The position numbers and the translations under genes are program-made. Under the pieces are notes generated by a model, which saw only the letters and a program-made list of their open reading frames with translations, was not told the origin of the DNA and ran no database searches. Positions 30,813 through 40,355 of a stretch of DNA of 63,838 nt are shown here, in pieces (within the stretch, counting starts at the first letter, position 1; each line of letters starts with the position of its first letter). Source of the DNA: Myxococcales bacterium (GTDB lineage Bacteria > Myxococcota_A > Polyangia > Polyangiales > Polyangiaceae); contig JACRDA010000250.1 in the NCBI GenBank assembly GCA_016212965.1, positions 1 to 63,838 of the forward strand, read 5' to 3'.

Positions 30813-31039
30813 CAGCCCGGGATGATGCACTCATCCCGGCCCTCGGTTCCCTATTGGGGAACCTCGAGCGGGGATGACCCTCGCGTGCGCGAGCCATCCC
30901 CCTCGCCAGTTCCCGAAACGGGAACTGCAGCCGGGGATGATGCACTCATCCTGGCCCTCGGTTCCCCTTTGGGGAACCTCGAGCGGGGATGACCCTCGCG
31001 TGCGCGAGCCATCCCGCTCGCCAGTTCCCGACACGGGAA
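30813..31039. repeat. Two 115-bp tandem units, each with four hairpins
   Basis: Unit 1 runs 30813-30927 and unit 2 30928-31039, with a partial unit before (from ~30781). In unit 1 four inverted repeats follow one another. The first has GGGATGA/TCATCCC arms (30819-30837) and the second GGTTCCC/GGGAACC (30845-30863). The third is a long one with GGGATG/CATCCC outer and CTCGCG/CGCGAG inner arms (30871-30900). The fourth has GTTCCCG/CGGGAAC arms (30909-30925). Unit 2 conserves all four, and the second stem is lengthened there to GGTTCCCC/GGGGAACC. It fills most of the ~370-bp gap 30772-31144, in which no gene is seen. Confidence 0.85.
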
Positions 31040-31060
31040 GGGACGGCGGACGAGAAGGCC

Positions 31061-31106
31061 GCGCGACGCGCGACGAAGCGCGACGAAGCGCGACGCCGCG
31101 CGACGG
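31061..31106. repeat. Short decamer tandem repeat
   Basis: About four copies of GCGCGACGAA-like units between the hairpin array and the next gene. The units are contiguous, without unique spacers, so it is not a CRISPR. Confidence 0.6.
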
Positions 31107-31144
31107 ACGTTGAAGACCCCCCTCCGGTCGGGCACGCTGCCGGC

Positions 31145-32020
31145 ATGGCTCGTCGAGGGGGTGGCCGCACGGCGCGGCTCCGGGGGATGCGGTTCGGGCA
31201 CGCCGCGGTGCTGGCGCCGGCGCTGGCGCTCGCTGCGTGTCGGGGGCCCGCGGAGGCGCACCCGCCCGAGCCCGCCGCTCCGAGCGGGAGCGCGCGCCCG
31301 GTCGCTGCTCCGGCCGACACGGCTCCGACCGACACGGCGCGCCCGACGGCTCCGAGCGCCGCCTCGAGCGCGACCGCGACGGGCGAGCCTGCCACGGCGC
31401 CGGCCATGGCCGTTCCGGCCGAGTGCAGGGGCTCGAGCTTCGACCTCGATGCGCTCTTCGCGACCGCCGGCACGCTGACGCTCTCGGTCGAGGCCGACGG
31501 CAAGCGGGCGCTCCGGCCGGGCGGCGCCTGCTCCGTGCCGCACGCCCTCGCGAGCCTCGTGCCCGCGAGCGGGGCCGCCGGTCTCGAGGTCTCGCTCGGG
31601 CTCGAGCCGGCGCGCGTGCGACCCGGAGGCGAGGTGCGACTCACCGTCACGTTCGCGAATCGCGGGGCCGAGCCCCTGACGCTCGGCTTCCGCTCCTGTG
31701 TCGGCGATCCGCTCCTCGAGGTCGAGGGCGCGTTCGCGGCGGACGGCACGCACGCCGACGAGGTGCCGAGCGACTACGGCTGCGGGGTCTCGAAGGGCTG
31801 CGACCCTCGCATGCTCGTGCTCCGGCTCGCGGCGGGCGGCTCGGCCCGCGCCACGGGGCGCTACCGGGCCGAGCGCGTGAAGCTCGGCCCGCCGTGCGCC
31901 TACGCGCCCGTGGGCCCGCTCGCCTCGGGGTCGTACTCGCTGCGGGTCATGACGCCCCTCGTGCAGGGTGGCGGGCCCGCGGCCGCGCGTGCGGAGGCGG
32001 TCCTCGAGGTGGGGCCCTGA
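31145..32020 (+). CDS. Lipoprotein with Ig-like/BsuPI-type domain
   Basis: A 291-residue protein from ATG 31145; a second in-frame ATG at 31187 starts MRFGHAAVLAPALALAAC directly and may be the true start. The lipobox LAAC is followed by a Pro/Ala/Thr linker to ~residue 85. The folded part has LGLEPARVRPGGEVRLTVTF with ANRGAEPLTLGF, typical of immunoglobulin-like beta-sandwiches that bind or inhibit proteins, and two Cys pairs (CVGDPLL, CGVSKGC). Specific function unknown. Confidence 0.7.
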   Translation: MARRGGGRTARLRGMRFGHAAVLAPALALAACRGPAEAHPPEPAAPSGSARPVAAPADTAPTDTARPTAPSAASSATATGEPATAPAMAVPAECRGSSFDLDALFATAGTLTLSVEADGKRALRPGGACSVPHALASLVPASGAAGLEVSLGLEPARVRPGGEVRLTVTFANRGAEPLTLGFRSCVGDPLLEVEGAFAADGTHADEVPSDYGCGVSKGCDPRMLVLRLAAGGSARATGRYRAERVKLGPPCAYAPVGPLASGSYSLRVMTPLVQGGGPAAARAEAVLEVGP

Positions 32021-32097
32021 GGCGCCCCGAGTCGCCCTCCGGCCGAGGCGAGCACCGGGCCGCGGGTGGTCAGGGGCGGTCCCTCCGCGGTCGGCCG

Positions 32098-32520
32098 TCA
32101 GGGCGGCGCGGGCCCCGGCCCTTCGAGGATCATGACCGCGACCGCGATGCCGGCGTCGTGGCTCAGGCTGACGAGCACGCGGCTCGCACCGAGGGCGCGC
32201 ACGAGCGCCTCGGCCGGGCCGTGCAGCACGACCTCGGGCGGGCGCCGGCCCCCGCCCAGGATCTCCACGTGGTGCCAGCCGACGCCGCGCCCACCGCCCG
32301 TCACCTTCGCGAAGGCCTCCTTGGCCGCGTAGCGCGCGGCGAGTGCCGCAGCGAGCTCGGTGCGGCTCGCCACGAGCGCGCACTCGCGCTCGGTGAGGAT
32401 GCGATCGCGGAAGCGGTCGCCCCAGCGCTCGAGCAGTGCCGCGATGCGCGCGACGGCGCAGACATCGATGCCGAGGCCGACGATCACGGTCTCGGCCTCG
32501 CTCGGGGTGGCAGCGCGCAC
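32098..32520 (-). CDS. acpS: Holo-[acyl-carrier-protein] synthase
   Basis: A 140-residue enzyme transferring 4'-phosphopantetheine from CoA to ACP. GLGIDVCAVARIAALLERWG carries the Mg-binding Asp, ALAARYAAKEAFAKVTGGG the conserved Glu/Lys helix, and RVLVSLSHDAGIAVAVMILE the C-terminal signature. GTG start one nucleotide after the pdxJ stop indicates translational coupling, the classic pdxJ-acpS order of proteobacteria-like genomes. A possible activator of the carrier protein at 301-564. Confidence 0.95.
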   Translation of the reverse strand: MRAATPSEAETVIVGLGIDVCAVARIAALLERWGDRFRDRILTERECALVASRTELAAALAARYAAKEAFAKVTGGGRGVGWHHVEILGGGRRPPEVVLHGPAEALVRALGASRVLVSLSHDAGIAVAVMILEGPGPAPP

Positions 32521-32521
32521 T

Positions 32522-33256
32522 TCACGCGCGCGCCGGCCGCTGTGCGACGCCGCGCGCCATGGCGGCGCGCATGTCGCGGACGGCGCGCTCGAGCCCGAAG
32601 AGCACGGCGTCGCCGATGAGCGCGTGGCCGATGTTGAGCTCCTCGATCTCGGGGATGGCCGCGACGCCGATCACGTTGTGACGGTGCAGGCCGTGGCCCG
32701 CGGCGCAGGCGAGGCCGAGCTCGCGCGCGTGTCGCGCCGCACGGGCCAGGCGCTCGAGCTCGCGGGCGCCCGGCGCGTGGCAGTACTCGCCCGTATGGAG
32801 CTCGACCTGCGTCGCTCCGAGGCGCGCCGACGCCTCGACGGCCTCGAGCTCGGGCACGATGAAGAGCGCGACCCGGATGCCGGCCGCGCGCGCGCGCGCC
32901 ACGGCCGCCGCGAGGTGCGCGGCCTGTCCCACCACGTCGAGGCCGCCCTCGGTGGTGCGCTCCTCGCGCCGCTCGGGCACGAGCGTGACGAGCTCGGGCC
33001 GGATCTGCTCGGCGACCCCGAGCATCTCGTCGGTCGCGGCCATCTCGAGGTTGAAGAGCGTCGTGACCGCCGCCCGCAGCCGCACGACGTCGGCGTCCCG
33101 GATGTGGCGCCGGTCCTCGCGCAGGTGGGCCGTGATCCCGTCGGCGCCGGCCGCTTCGCACAGCTGCGCGGCGAGCACCGGGTCGGGGTAGGTGGTGCCG
33201 CGCGCGTTGCGCACCGTGGCGACGTGATCGACGTTGACGTGCAGCCGGATGGGCAT
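32522..33256 (-). CDS. pdxJ: Pyridoxine 5'-phosphate synthase
   Basis: A 244-residue enzyme of DXP-dependent vitamin B6 synthesis, condensing 1-deoxyxylulose 5-phosphate with 3-amino-2-oxopropyl phosphate. Signature segments are LHVNVDHVATVRNARGTTYP, GITAHLREDRRHIRDADV, FNLEMAATDEML, VTLVPERREERTTEGGLDV, VELHTGEYCHA and AGHGLHRHNVIGVAAIPEI. The length is typical. Coupled with acpS downstream and 14 nt downstream of htpG, probably one transcript. Confidence 0.95.
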   Translation of the reverse strand: MPIRLHVNVDHVATVRNARGTTYPDPVLAAQLCEAAGADGITAHLREDRRHIRDADVVRLRAAVTTLFNLEMAATDEMLGVAEQIRPELVTLVPERREERTTEGGLDVVGQAAHLAAAVARARAAGIRVALFIVPELEAVEASARLGATQVELHTGEYCHAPGARELERLARAARHARELGLACAAGHGLHRHNVIGVAAIPEIEELNIGHALIGDAVLFGLERAVRDMRAAMARGVAQRPARA

Positions 33257-33270
33257 GGGGCGGTCCTGCG

Positions 33271-35187
33271 TCAGGAGCCGACGCGCGCGCGGCTCACCTC
33301 GACGAGCAGATCCTCGATGCGCTTGACGAGCTTGCGCGGCTCGGGGACGACGCCCTCGGAGAGCAGCGCCTGGTCGTAGAGCATCTCGGCCCAGAGCGCG
33401 ATGTGACTCGCCTGCGGGTCCCGGGCGACGAGCGTCGCCAGGTTCTTGACGAAGGGGTGGTCGGGGTTGAGCTCGAGCACGCGCTTCTTCTGGGCGGCCG
33501 TCTCGTCGAGCATCTTCATGATGCGCTCGAAGTGCGCGCCCGGATCGCCCTCGCGCGACACGAGGCAGCTGGCCGTCTCGGTGAGGCGCTTCGACAGGCG
33601 CACTTCCGCCACCTTGTCGCCGAGCGCCGCCGCCACGGCCTTCGCGGCCGCCTCGAGGGCGTCCTTCTGGCCCGCGTCGCGCGCCGGCTCGTCGCTGCCG
33701 AGCTCGAGGTCGCCGTGGGCGGCGCTGCGGAGCGGCACCTTGTCGAACTCGCTCACCGATTTCACGAGCCACTCGTCGATCGGGTCGGTGAGCAGGAGCA
33801 CGTCGAGGCCGCGCTTCTGGAACACCTCGAGGTGCGGGCTCTCGACGAGCTGCTCGCGCGCGGGGCCGGTGATGTAATAGATGGCCTCCTGCCCGGCCGC
33901 GCGCTCCTCGAGGTACTGCTTCAAGGACACGAGCTCGCCCGGCTTTCTCTTCAGCGACTCGAAGCGGCACAAGGCGACCAGCGCGTCCTTGTTCTTCCAG
34001 TCGCTCGCGACCCCCTCCTTCAGCACCACGCCGAAGGCCTTCCAGAGCTTGCCGTAACGCTCCGCGTCCTCGTCGGCGAGCTCGCGCAGCGCCTTCAGCA
34101 CCTGGCGCGTGACCTGCTGCTCGATCTGCTTGGCGGTCCGATCCTCCTGCAGGAGCTCGCGCGAGACGTTGAGCGACAGATCCTCGGAGTCGACCACGCC
34201 GCGCACGAAGCGCAGATAGCTGGCCGTCAGGAGCTCGCAGCTCTCCATGATGAGCACGCGCTTGGCGTAGAGGCGCAGGCCCGGTCGCTCCTTGCGCAAG
34301 AGAAAGAGGTCGGGCGTGGCCTTCTCGGGCACGTAGATGAGGGCGTGGAACTGCACGGGCGCCTCGGCGGCGTAGTGCAGCGTGAGGAGCGGCGTCGCGC
34401 CGAGCTCCCCGCCCGTCAGGTGCTTGAAGAACTCCGCGTGCTCCTCGGCCGACACCTTGGCCTTCGGCAGGCGCCACAGGGCCGACGAGCGGTTCGCCAC
34501 CTTGCCGTCGAGCTCGATGGGGAACATGACGAAGTCCGAGTACTTCTTGATGACGCCGTCGAGGCGCCAGTCCTCGAGGAACTCGCTCGCGTCGTCCTTG
34601 ACGTGGAGGACGATGCGCGTGCCCGGCGTCTCGCGGTCGCCCGGGACCACGGTGAAGGTTCCCTCGCCGCTCGAGCGCCACAGGATGGCCTCGGCGTCCT
34701 TGCGGAGCGAGCGGGTGTGCACGTCCACCCGGCTCGCGACCATGAAGGCCGCGTAGAAGCCGACGCCGAACTGCCCGATGAGCGAGGCGGCCTCGGTCTC
34801 GCCCTTCTTCATCGCCTCGGCGTACTTCTTCAGGAACTCGGCCGTGCCCGAGTGCGCGATGGTGCCGAGGTTCAGGATGACCTCGTCGCGCGTCATCCCG
34901 ATGCCGTTGTCCTCGATGCTGATCGTGTGGTTCTGCTTGTCGATCGCGATGCGGATGCAGGGCTCGCCGGCGCGCTCCGCGACGTCGCTCTCGGTCAGCT
35001 CGAGGAGGCGCGCCTTGTCGAGCGCGTCCGAGGCGTTCGACACGAGCTCGCGCAGGAACACCTCGCGGTTCGTGTAGAGCGAGTGGACCACGAGCGACAG
35101 GAGCTGCTGCACCTGCGCCTTGAACTCGAACTCGGTCGCGCCGGGCGCCGCGGCGCCGGCCTCGGGGGTGGGTACGCTTTCGCTCAT
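33271..35187 (-). CDS. htpG: Molecular chaperone HtpG (Hsp90)
   Basis: A 638-residue bacterial Hsp90. GHKL ATPase motifs at the N-terminus: LVSNASDALDKARLLEL, ISIEDNGIGMTRDEVILNLG, GQFGVGFYAAFMVASRV and GTRIVLHVKDDASEFLED. Middle domain: FFKHLTGGELGATPLLTLHY, RVLIMESCELLTASYLRFVR and DLSLNVSRELLQEDR. The C-terminal dimerisation part ends VEVSRARVGS. Normal length with no insertion. ATP-dependent folding of client proteins in the cytosol. Confidence 0.97.
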   Translation of the reverse strand: MSESVPTPEAGAAAPGATEFEFKAQVQQLLSLVVHSLYTNREVFLRELVSNASDALDKARLLELTESDVAERAGEPCIRIAIDKQNHTISIEDNGIGMTRDEVILNLGTIAHSGTAEFLKKYAEAMKKGETEAASLIGQFGVGFYAAFMVASRVDVHTRSLRKDAEAILWRSSGEGTFTVVPGDRETPGTRIVLHVKDDASEFLEDWRLDGVIKKYSDFVMFPIELDGKVANRSSALWRLPKAKVSAEEHAEFFKHLTGGELGATPLLTLHYAAEAPVQFHALIYVPEKATPDLFLLRKERPGLRLYAKRVLIMESCELLTASYLRFVRGVVDSEDLSLNVSRELLQEDRTAKQIEQQVTRQVLKALRELADEDAERYGKLWKAFGVVLKEGVASDWKNKDALVALCRFESLKRKPGELVSLKQYLEERAAGQEAIYYITGPAREQLVESPHLEVFQKRGLDVLLLTDPIDEWLVKSVSEFDKVPLRSAAHGDLELGSDEPARDAGQKDALEAAAKAVAAALGDKVAEVRLSKRLTETASCLVSREGDPGAHFERIMKMLDETAAQKKRVLELNPDHPFVKNLATLVARDPQASHIALWAEMLYDQALLSEGVVPEPRKLVKRIEDLLVEVSRARVGS

Positions 35188-35308
35188 CGTCGGGACCTCG
35201 GAACCGCGGGGAACATAAGCTGCGCCCGCGGGGCCCGCAACGGGCGGCCCGAGCGCACCCCGCGCAGCCCCGCTTGACGGCCGGGGCGGGGGCGGATCCA
35301 ATCGCCGC

Positions 35309-36169
35309 GTGACCCCCGAGCTCGGCGAGCGCGTGAGCACCGGCGACGCCGTGCTCGACTGCCGGGTCGCCGGCGCGGGGCCGGTCGTCCTCTGCGTGCA
35401 CGGCTTCCCCGACTGCGCCGCCTCCTTCGCGGCCGTCACGCCCGCGCTCGTCGGAGCCGGCTACCGCGTCGTGTGCCCGGCGACGCGCGGCTACGCGCCG
35501 AGCGGGCCCGCCCCGAGCGGACGCTACGACGTGCGCGCGCTCGGCGAGGACCTCGTGGCGCTCGCGCGGCACTTCTCGCCCGAGGCCCCGGTGCGCCTCG
35601 TCGGGCACGACTGGGGCGCCCTCGCGGGCTACGCGGCGACGGCCCTCGCGCCCGAGCGCTTCTCGCACCTCGCGACCCTCGCCGTGCCGCACCTCGGCGC
35701 GGCGGCCTGGCGCTTCGCGACCGCGGCGCAGCTCCGTCGCTCGGCGTACATCGGCCTCTTCCAGCTCCGCGGCCTCGCGGAGTGGCGCCTCCGGGCCCGC
35801 GACTTCGCGCTCGTCCTCGCCTTGTGGCGCCGCTGGTCGCCCGGCTGGGCGTGCCCGCGCGCGCACCTCGACGCCGTCAAGGCGGCGCTCCGGCCCCACC
35901 CGAGCGCCGTGCTCGCCTACTACCGCGCGCTCCCGCGCGCGCTCGTCGCGCCGCGGAGCCTGCTCTTCCGGCGCACGCGCGTCCGGTCGCTCTACCTGCA
36001 CGGCGCGCGCGACGGCTGCATCGGGGTCGAGCTCGCGCGCGGCCTCGAGGCCGGGTACGCGGGCCCCTTCGAGGCGCACGTGCTCCCGGGCGTCGGCCAC
36101 TTCCTGCACCTCGAGGCGCCCGACGCCGTCGGCGCGCACCTCGTGCGCTTCCTCGCGCGCGGCACGTGA
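35309..36169 (+). CDS. Alpha/beta hydrolase, epoxide-hydrolase-like
   Basis: A 286-residue protein (GTG start). HGFPDCAASFAAVTPALVGA is the oxyanion HGxP motif. The nucleophile elbow LVGHDWGALAGY has Asp (~101) rather than Ser, which points to the epoxide hydrolase / haloalkane dehalogenase branch rather than an esterase. The acid is probably in YLHGARDGCIG and the His in LPGVGHFLHLEAP. Substrate unknown. It is 43 nt upstream of gpmI on the same strand, but a strong gpmI ribosome-binding site and the gap leave operon membership open. Confidence 0.85.
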   Translation: MTPELGERVSTGDAVLDCRVAGAGPVVLCVHGFPDCAASFAAVTPALVGAGYRVVCPATRGYAPSGPAPSGRYDVRALGEDLVALARHFSPEAPVRLVGHDWGALAGYAATALAPERFSHLATLAVPHLGAAAWRFATAAQLRRSAYIGLFQLRGLAEWRLRARDFALVLALWRRWSPGWACPRAHLDAVKAALRPHPSAVLAYYRALPRALVAPRSLLFRRTRVRSLYLHGARDGCIGVELARGLEAGYAGPFEAHVLPGVGHFLHLEAPDAVGAHLVRFLARGT

Positions 36170-36212
36170 CGGGTGCGCGGCGCGGCCGTTTCGGCTACTC
36201 CGTGGGGAGGCC

Positions 36213-37874
<1,662 letters not shown>

Positions 37875-37920
37875 GCGCGGCGTCCTTCTCGAAGGCTCTG
37901 GACCAGCACCTCGTCGCCAT

Positions 37921-38012
37921 CCCGGAAGAGACGGGGTTTGTGTCGCTCTCGGGGGCCTCGCCGGGCGTCGCGAGCGACAATAGTGCCGTGTCTTCCGGGA
38001 CAGGGGTTCGTG
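37921..38012. repeat. Repeat pair after gpmI with TGTCGCTC/GAGCGACA arms
   Basis: In the 250-bp gap between gpmI and the convergent AgmX-like gene, no gene is seen. Two degenerate copies of a GGGGTTYGTGTCGCT sequence occur (37933-37947 and 38003-38018), each near a CCCGGAAGA or TTCCGGGA motif. TGTCGCTC (37941-37948) and GAGCGACA (37972-37979) form an inverted repeat. It might be a dispersed element or the end signal of gpmI. Confidence 0.5.
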
Positions 38013-38048
38013 TCGCTCGCGGAGGTGGGGCGAGGCCGTCGGGCCCAC

Positions 38049-38080
38049 AAAAAGCGCGAGGCGGCTCGCGGCCGCCTCGC
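38049..38080 (-). terminator. Intrinsic terminator of the AgmX-like/OmpA operon
   Basis: On the minus strand a perfect 10-bp stem GCGAGGCGGC/GCCGCCTCGC (38056-38080, 5-nt loop) is followed by GCTTTTTG. It lies 45 nt after the stop of the AgmX-like gene, with the orientation and U tract expected of a Rho-independent terminator. Confidence 0.85.
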
Positions 38081-38124
38081 ACACACGCGCGTTCGCGCGT
38101 CGGTCGGTGTCTGTCGGGTCGGTG

Positions 38125-38499
38125 TCAGCCGCCGCGGACCGTGAACTCCCAGAGGAAGGTCGCCTGACCTTCCTTGGCGTCGGGCGGGGCGAGCACGAGG
38201 CCGCCGACCGCGTCGAGCACGCACTTCGAGAGCGCCTCGGGCGCCGTCGTCTTGTCGGGCACGACCGCGGCCTTGACGATCTTGCCCGTGTCCTCCTGGA
38301 CGACGAACTTGAGCGTCACCTCGCCCTTCTGGGCCTTGTCCACCTTGAGGGCGGCGTCGTAGCAGCCCTTGATGGAGTCGTTCTTGGTGGCCAGGAGGGC
38401 CGCCGTGTCGTCGCGGTACTTGTCCGGCGTGCGGGCGTTCCCGCAGGCGACCACACCGGCAGCCGTAGCGAACAAGAGAGCTACGCTGAGCGCCTTCAT
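38125..38499 (-). CDS. AgmX/PglI C-terminal-domain lipoprotein
   Basis: A 124-residue protein. MKALSVALLFATAAGVVACG is a lipoprotein signal. The rest, NDSIKGCYDAALKVDKAQKG, then EVTLKFVVQEDTGKIVKAAV and a late Cys (LSKCVLDAVGGL), matches the AgmX/PglI C-terminal (TonB-like) domain of myxobacteria, in which two Cys flank the beta sheet. The ATG overlaps the OmpA stop by one base (TGATG), so the two are co-translated. Probably a periplasmic energy-coupling or cell-surface assembly component; this is inferred from family context. Confidence 0.8.
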   Translation of the reverse strand: MKALSVALLFATAAGVVACGNARTPDKYRDDTAALLATKNDSIKGCYDAALKVDKAQKGEVTLKFVVQEDTGKIVKAAVVPDKTTAPEALSKCVLDAVGGLVLAPPDAKEGQATFLWEFTVRGG

Positions 38500-39119
38500 C
38501 ACTTCACTCCGCCCTTCTCGTCGATGATCTTCTCGATCGTGACTTCGTCCTGCTCGAGGATGTTGAACTCCACGCGGCGGTTCTTTTCCTTGCCCTCGGG
38601 CGTCGCGTTGTCGGCGATGGGCTTGGTGACGCCGAAGCCCTTGGCCACGAGGCGGTTCGCGTCGACGCCCTTCTCGGTCAGGTACTTCATGACCGAGTGC
38701 GCGCGGTCGTCGGAGAGCTTGAGGTTGTACTTCGCGTCGCCCTCGCTGCTCGCGTGACCCTCGATCTGGATCTTCTTCACCTGCGGGTTCTTCTGCATCA
38801 CGTCGACGATCTCGCCGAGCAGCGGGAAGGACACCGGGAGGATCTTCGACTTGTCGCGCTCGAACTGGATCTTCTCGGTGATCTCGATCTTGTCCTTCTT
38901 CAGGGTCACGCGCTTCGGCGGCTCCGGGGGCGGAGGCGGCGGCGGGGGCGGAGGCGGCGGCGGCGGGGGCGGAGGCGGCGGGGGATCCCCGACGATCGAC
39001 AGGCCGGCCTTGCCCTGGAACACGGTCGTGCCACCGCAGCCTCCGAGCGGCAGGGTCGCCGCCAGGAGCAGGCCAATCGGTAGCAAGCCTCGCAAAGCAC
39101 TACGTCGGATCAGGTGCAT
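38499..39119 (-). CDS. OmpA-family lipoprotein with polyproline linker
   Basis: A 206-residue protein. The signal ends ATLPLGGCGG (lipobox). A tract of about twenty Pro residues follows at ~47-66, then a Pal-like OmpA domain: KIQFERDKSKILPVSFPLLG, IQIEGHASSEGDAKYNLKLS, RAHSVMKYLTEKGVDANRLV and KEKNRRVEFNI. The NxxLSxxRA and R-R peptidoglycan-binding residues are recognisable. It likely tethers the outer membrane to peptidoglycan; the rigid Pro tract suggests a spacer across the periplasm. Upstream is a good sigma70-like promoter (39221-39249). Confidence 0.9.
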   Translation of the reverse strand: MHLIRRSALRGLLPIGLLLAATLPLGGCGGTTVFQGKAGLSIVGDPPPPPPPPPPPPPPPPPPPPEPPKRVTLKKDKIEITEKIQFERDKSKILPVSFPLLGEIVDVMQKNPQVKKIQIEGHASSEGDAKYNLKLSDDRAHSVMKYLTEKGVDANRLVAKGFGVTKPIADNATPEGKEKNRRVEFNILEQDEVTIEKIIDEKGGVK

Positions 39120-39220
39120 GGGGTGGGCACTCCGTGGTGGCAGGACGCGTGTGGCCGGGCCGGTAGGGCCCGCTCTCGTCGACCTCGACCGCCCCTGCCT
39201 CGCGGTCCGTCGCTGCGGGC

Positions 39221-39249
39221 CTTTTAGGCATGGGGCCGGCGAGGGTCAA
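39221..39249 (-). promoter_or_regulatory. Sigma70-like promoter for ompA-like operon
   Basis: On the minus strand: TTGACC (39249-39244), 17-nt spacer, TAAAAG (39226-39221). Near-consensus -35 with 17-nt spacing but only a 4/6 -10. The start codon is about 100 nt downstream, leaving a long 5' leader. Confidence 0.5.
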
Positions 39250-39291
39250 CCCCGCGCAAGGGAAAAAACAAAGCTGCCCCCGCTGCGACGC

Positions 39292-40338
39292 TCACCCCTC
39301 CCGCATGCCGAGCAGCGCGGCGAGTGCCCCCACGCTCGCGCCCGTCACCTGCTCGAGAAAGTCGTAGTCGAGCGTGTCCGGCAGGTCGTCGCCGCCACGA
39401 CAGCCGTGCGCCGCGTTGCGGTAGTCGCCGCTGTCGGTGAGCAGCACGGCCGAGTAGCCGTCGAGCCAGAAGGGCTCCTGATCGGAGCGGTGGGCGGGAT
39501 CGCTCGCCGCCTTCTCGGCGTCGCCGAGCTCGAGCACGATGCTGCGCAGGCCGACCCGCGAGGCGTGCGAGCGGAGGGCCTCCACGAGCGGGCGCGCGTC
39601 GCTGTCGGCGAGCACGGTCACGAAGTCCGCGCGCCGGCCGCTCGCGTCGAGCTCCGCGAGCGCGCCGGGGAAGGCGCGCGCGATGCCCGGGGGCACCTGC
39701 TGCGCGCCGGGCCGCGCGTCGGTGAAGCCGACCGAGTCGAGCACCAGCGTCGTCGCGAAGCGCTCGCGGCGGCTGACTGCGCGCCCCACGTAGGCCGCGG
39801 CGCCGGCGAGACCGCTCTCGTGCTCGTCCCAGCAGGCGGCGACGAGCGTGCGCTCGAAGCGCCCGAGCCCGAGCACGCGCGCGGTCTCGAGCAGGGCCGC
39901 CAGGCCCGAGCCGTTGTCGTCCGCACCGGCGCAGCCGGGGGGACCGTCGTAGTGCGCCGACACGAGGAGCTGCTCGGCGCCCGGGCCCCCGCCGCGCTTC
40001 GTGCCGACGACGTTGACGCCCGTGCCGTAGGCTTGCTGCTCGACCTCGAAGCCGGCGGCGCCGAGCCGCTCGGCGCAGAGCGCGCGCATGGCGACGGCGT
40101 GCTCGCTGCCCGCCGCACGCGGGTGGGCGATCGTGACGAGGTCGCGTGCCAGCCTCGTTCGGTCCACGCACGACGCGAGCGCGGTCGGTGACTCGCTGCC
40201 GCAGGAGCGCAGGCTCCCGAGATCGGGCAGGGTCGCGGGGCCCTGCACGGGGATCCCGTCGTTCGGGCCCCAGCGCAGGGTGCAGCCCGCACAGAGCCCG
40301 ATCACGAGCCCGAGCAGTCGCGCGCGCCTCCGAGCCAT
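39292..40338 (-). CDS. M28-family zinc metallopeptidase lipoprotein
   Basis: A 348-residue protein. MARRRARLLGLVIGLCAGC is a lipoprotein signal (lipobox LCAGC). The catalytic domain has LVSAHYDGPPGCAGADDNGS (His and bridging Asp ligands), LVAACWDEHESGLAGAAAYV (catalytic Glu and a ligand), LVLDSVGFTD (Asp) and YRNAAHGCRGGDDL (C-terminal His). This is the M28 aminopeptidase/carboxypeptidase layout with two zinc ions. Exported, so probably nutritional or peptide-processing. Ends 172 nt upstream of the OmpA gene; no terminator was recognised there. Confidence 0.9.
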   Translation of the reverse strand: MARRRARLLGLVIGLCAGCTLRWGPNDGIPVQGPATLPDLGSLRSCGSESPTALASCVDRTRLARDLVTIAHPRAAGSEHAVAMRALCAERLGAAGFEVEQQAYGTGVNVVGTKRGGGPGAEQLLVSAHYDGPPGCAGADDNGSGLAALLETARVLGLGRFERTLVAACWDEHESGLAGAAAYVGRAVSRRERFATTLVLDSVGFTDARPGAQQVPPGIARAFPGALAELDASGRRADFVTVLADSDARPLVEALRSHASRVGLRSIVLELGDAEKAASDPAHRSDQEPFWLDGYSAVLLTDSGDYRNAAHGCRGGDDLPDTLDYDFLEQVTGASVGALAALLGMREG

Positions 40339-40355
40339 CGCGTCCCGGGCCCGCG

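Noticed and set aside
31061..31106. Possible CRISPR-like short repeats.
   Set aside because: The units are contiguous decamers without spacers, and no cas genes are present.
39240..39292. GTTTTTT-like tract after the M28 gene as terminator.
   Set aside because: No inverted repeat precedes the T run; the neighbouring GCAGC units are direct rather than inverted.
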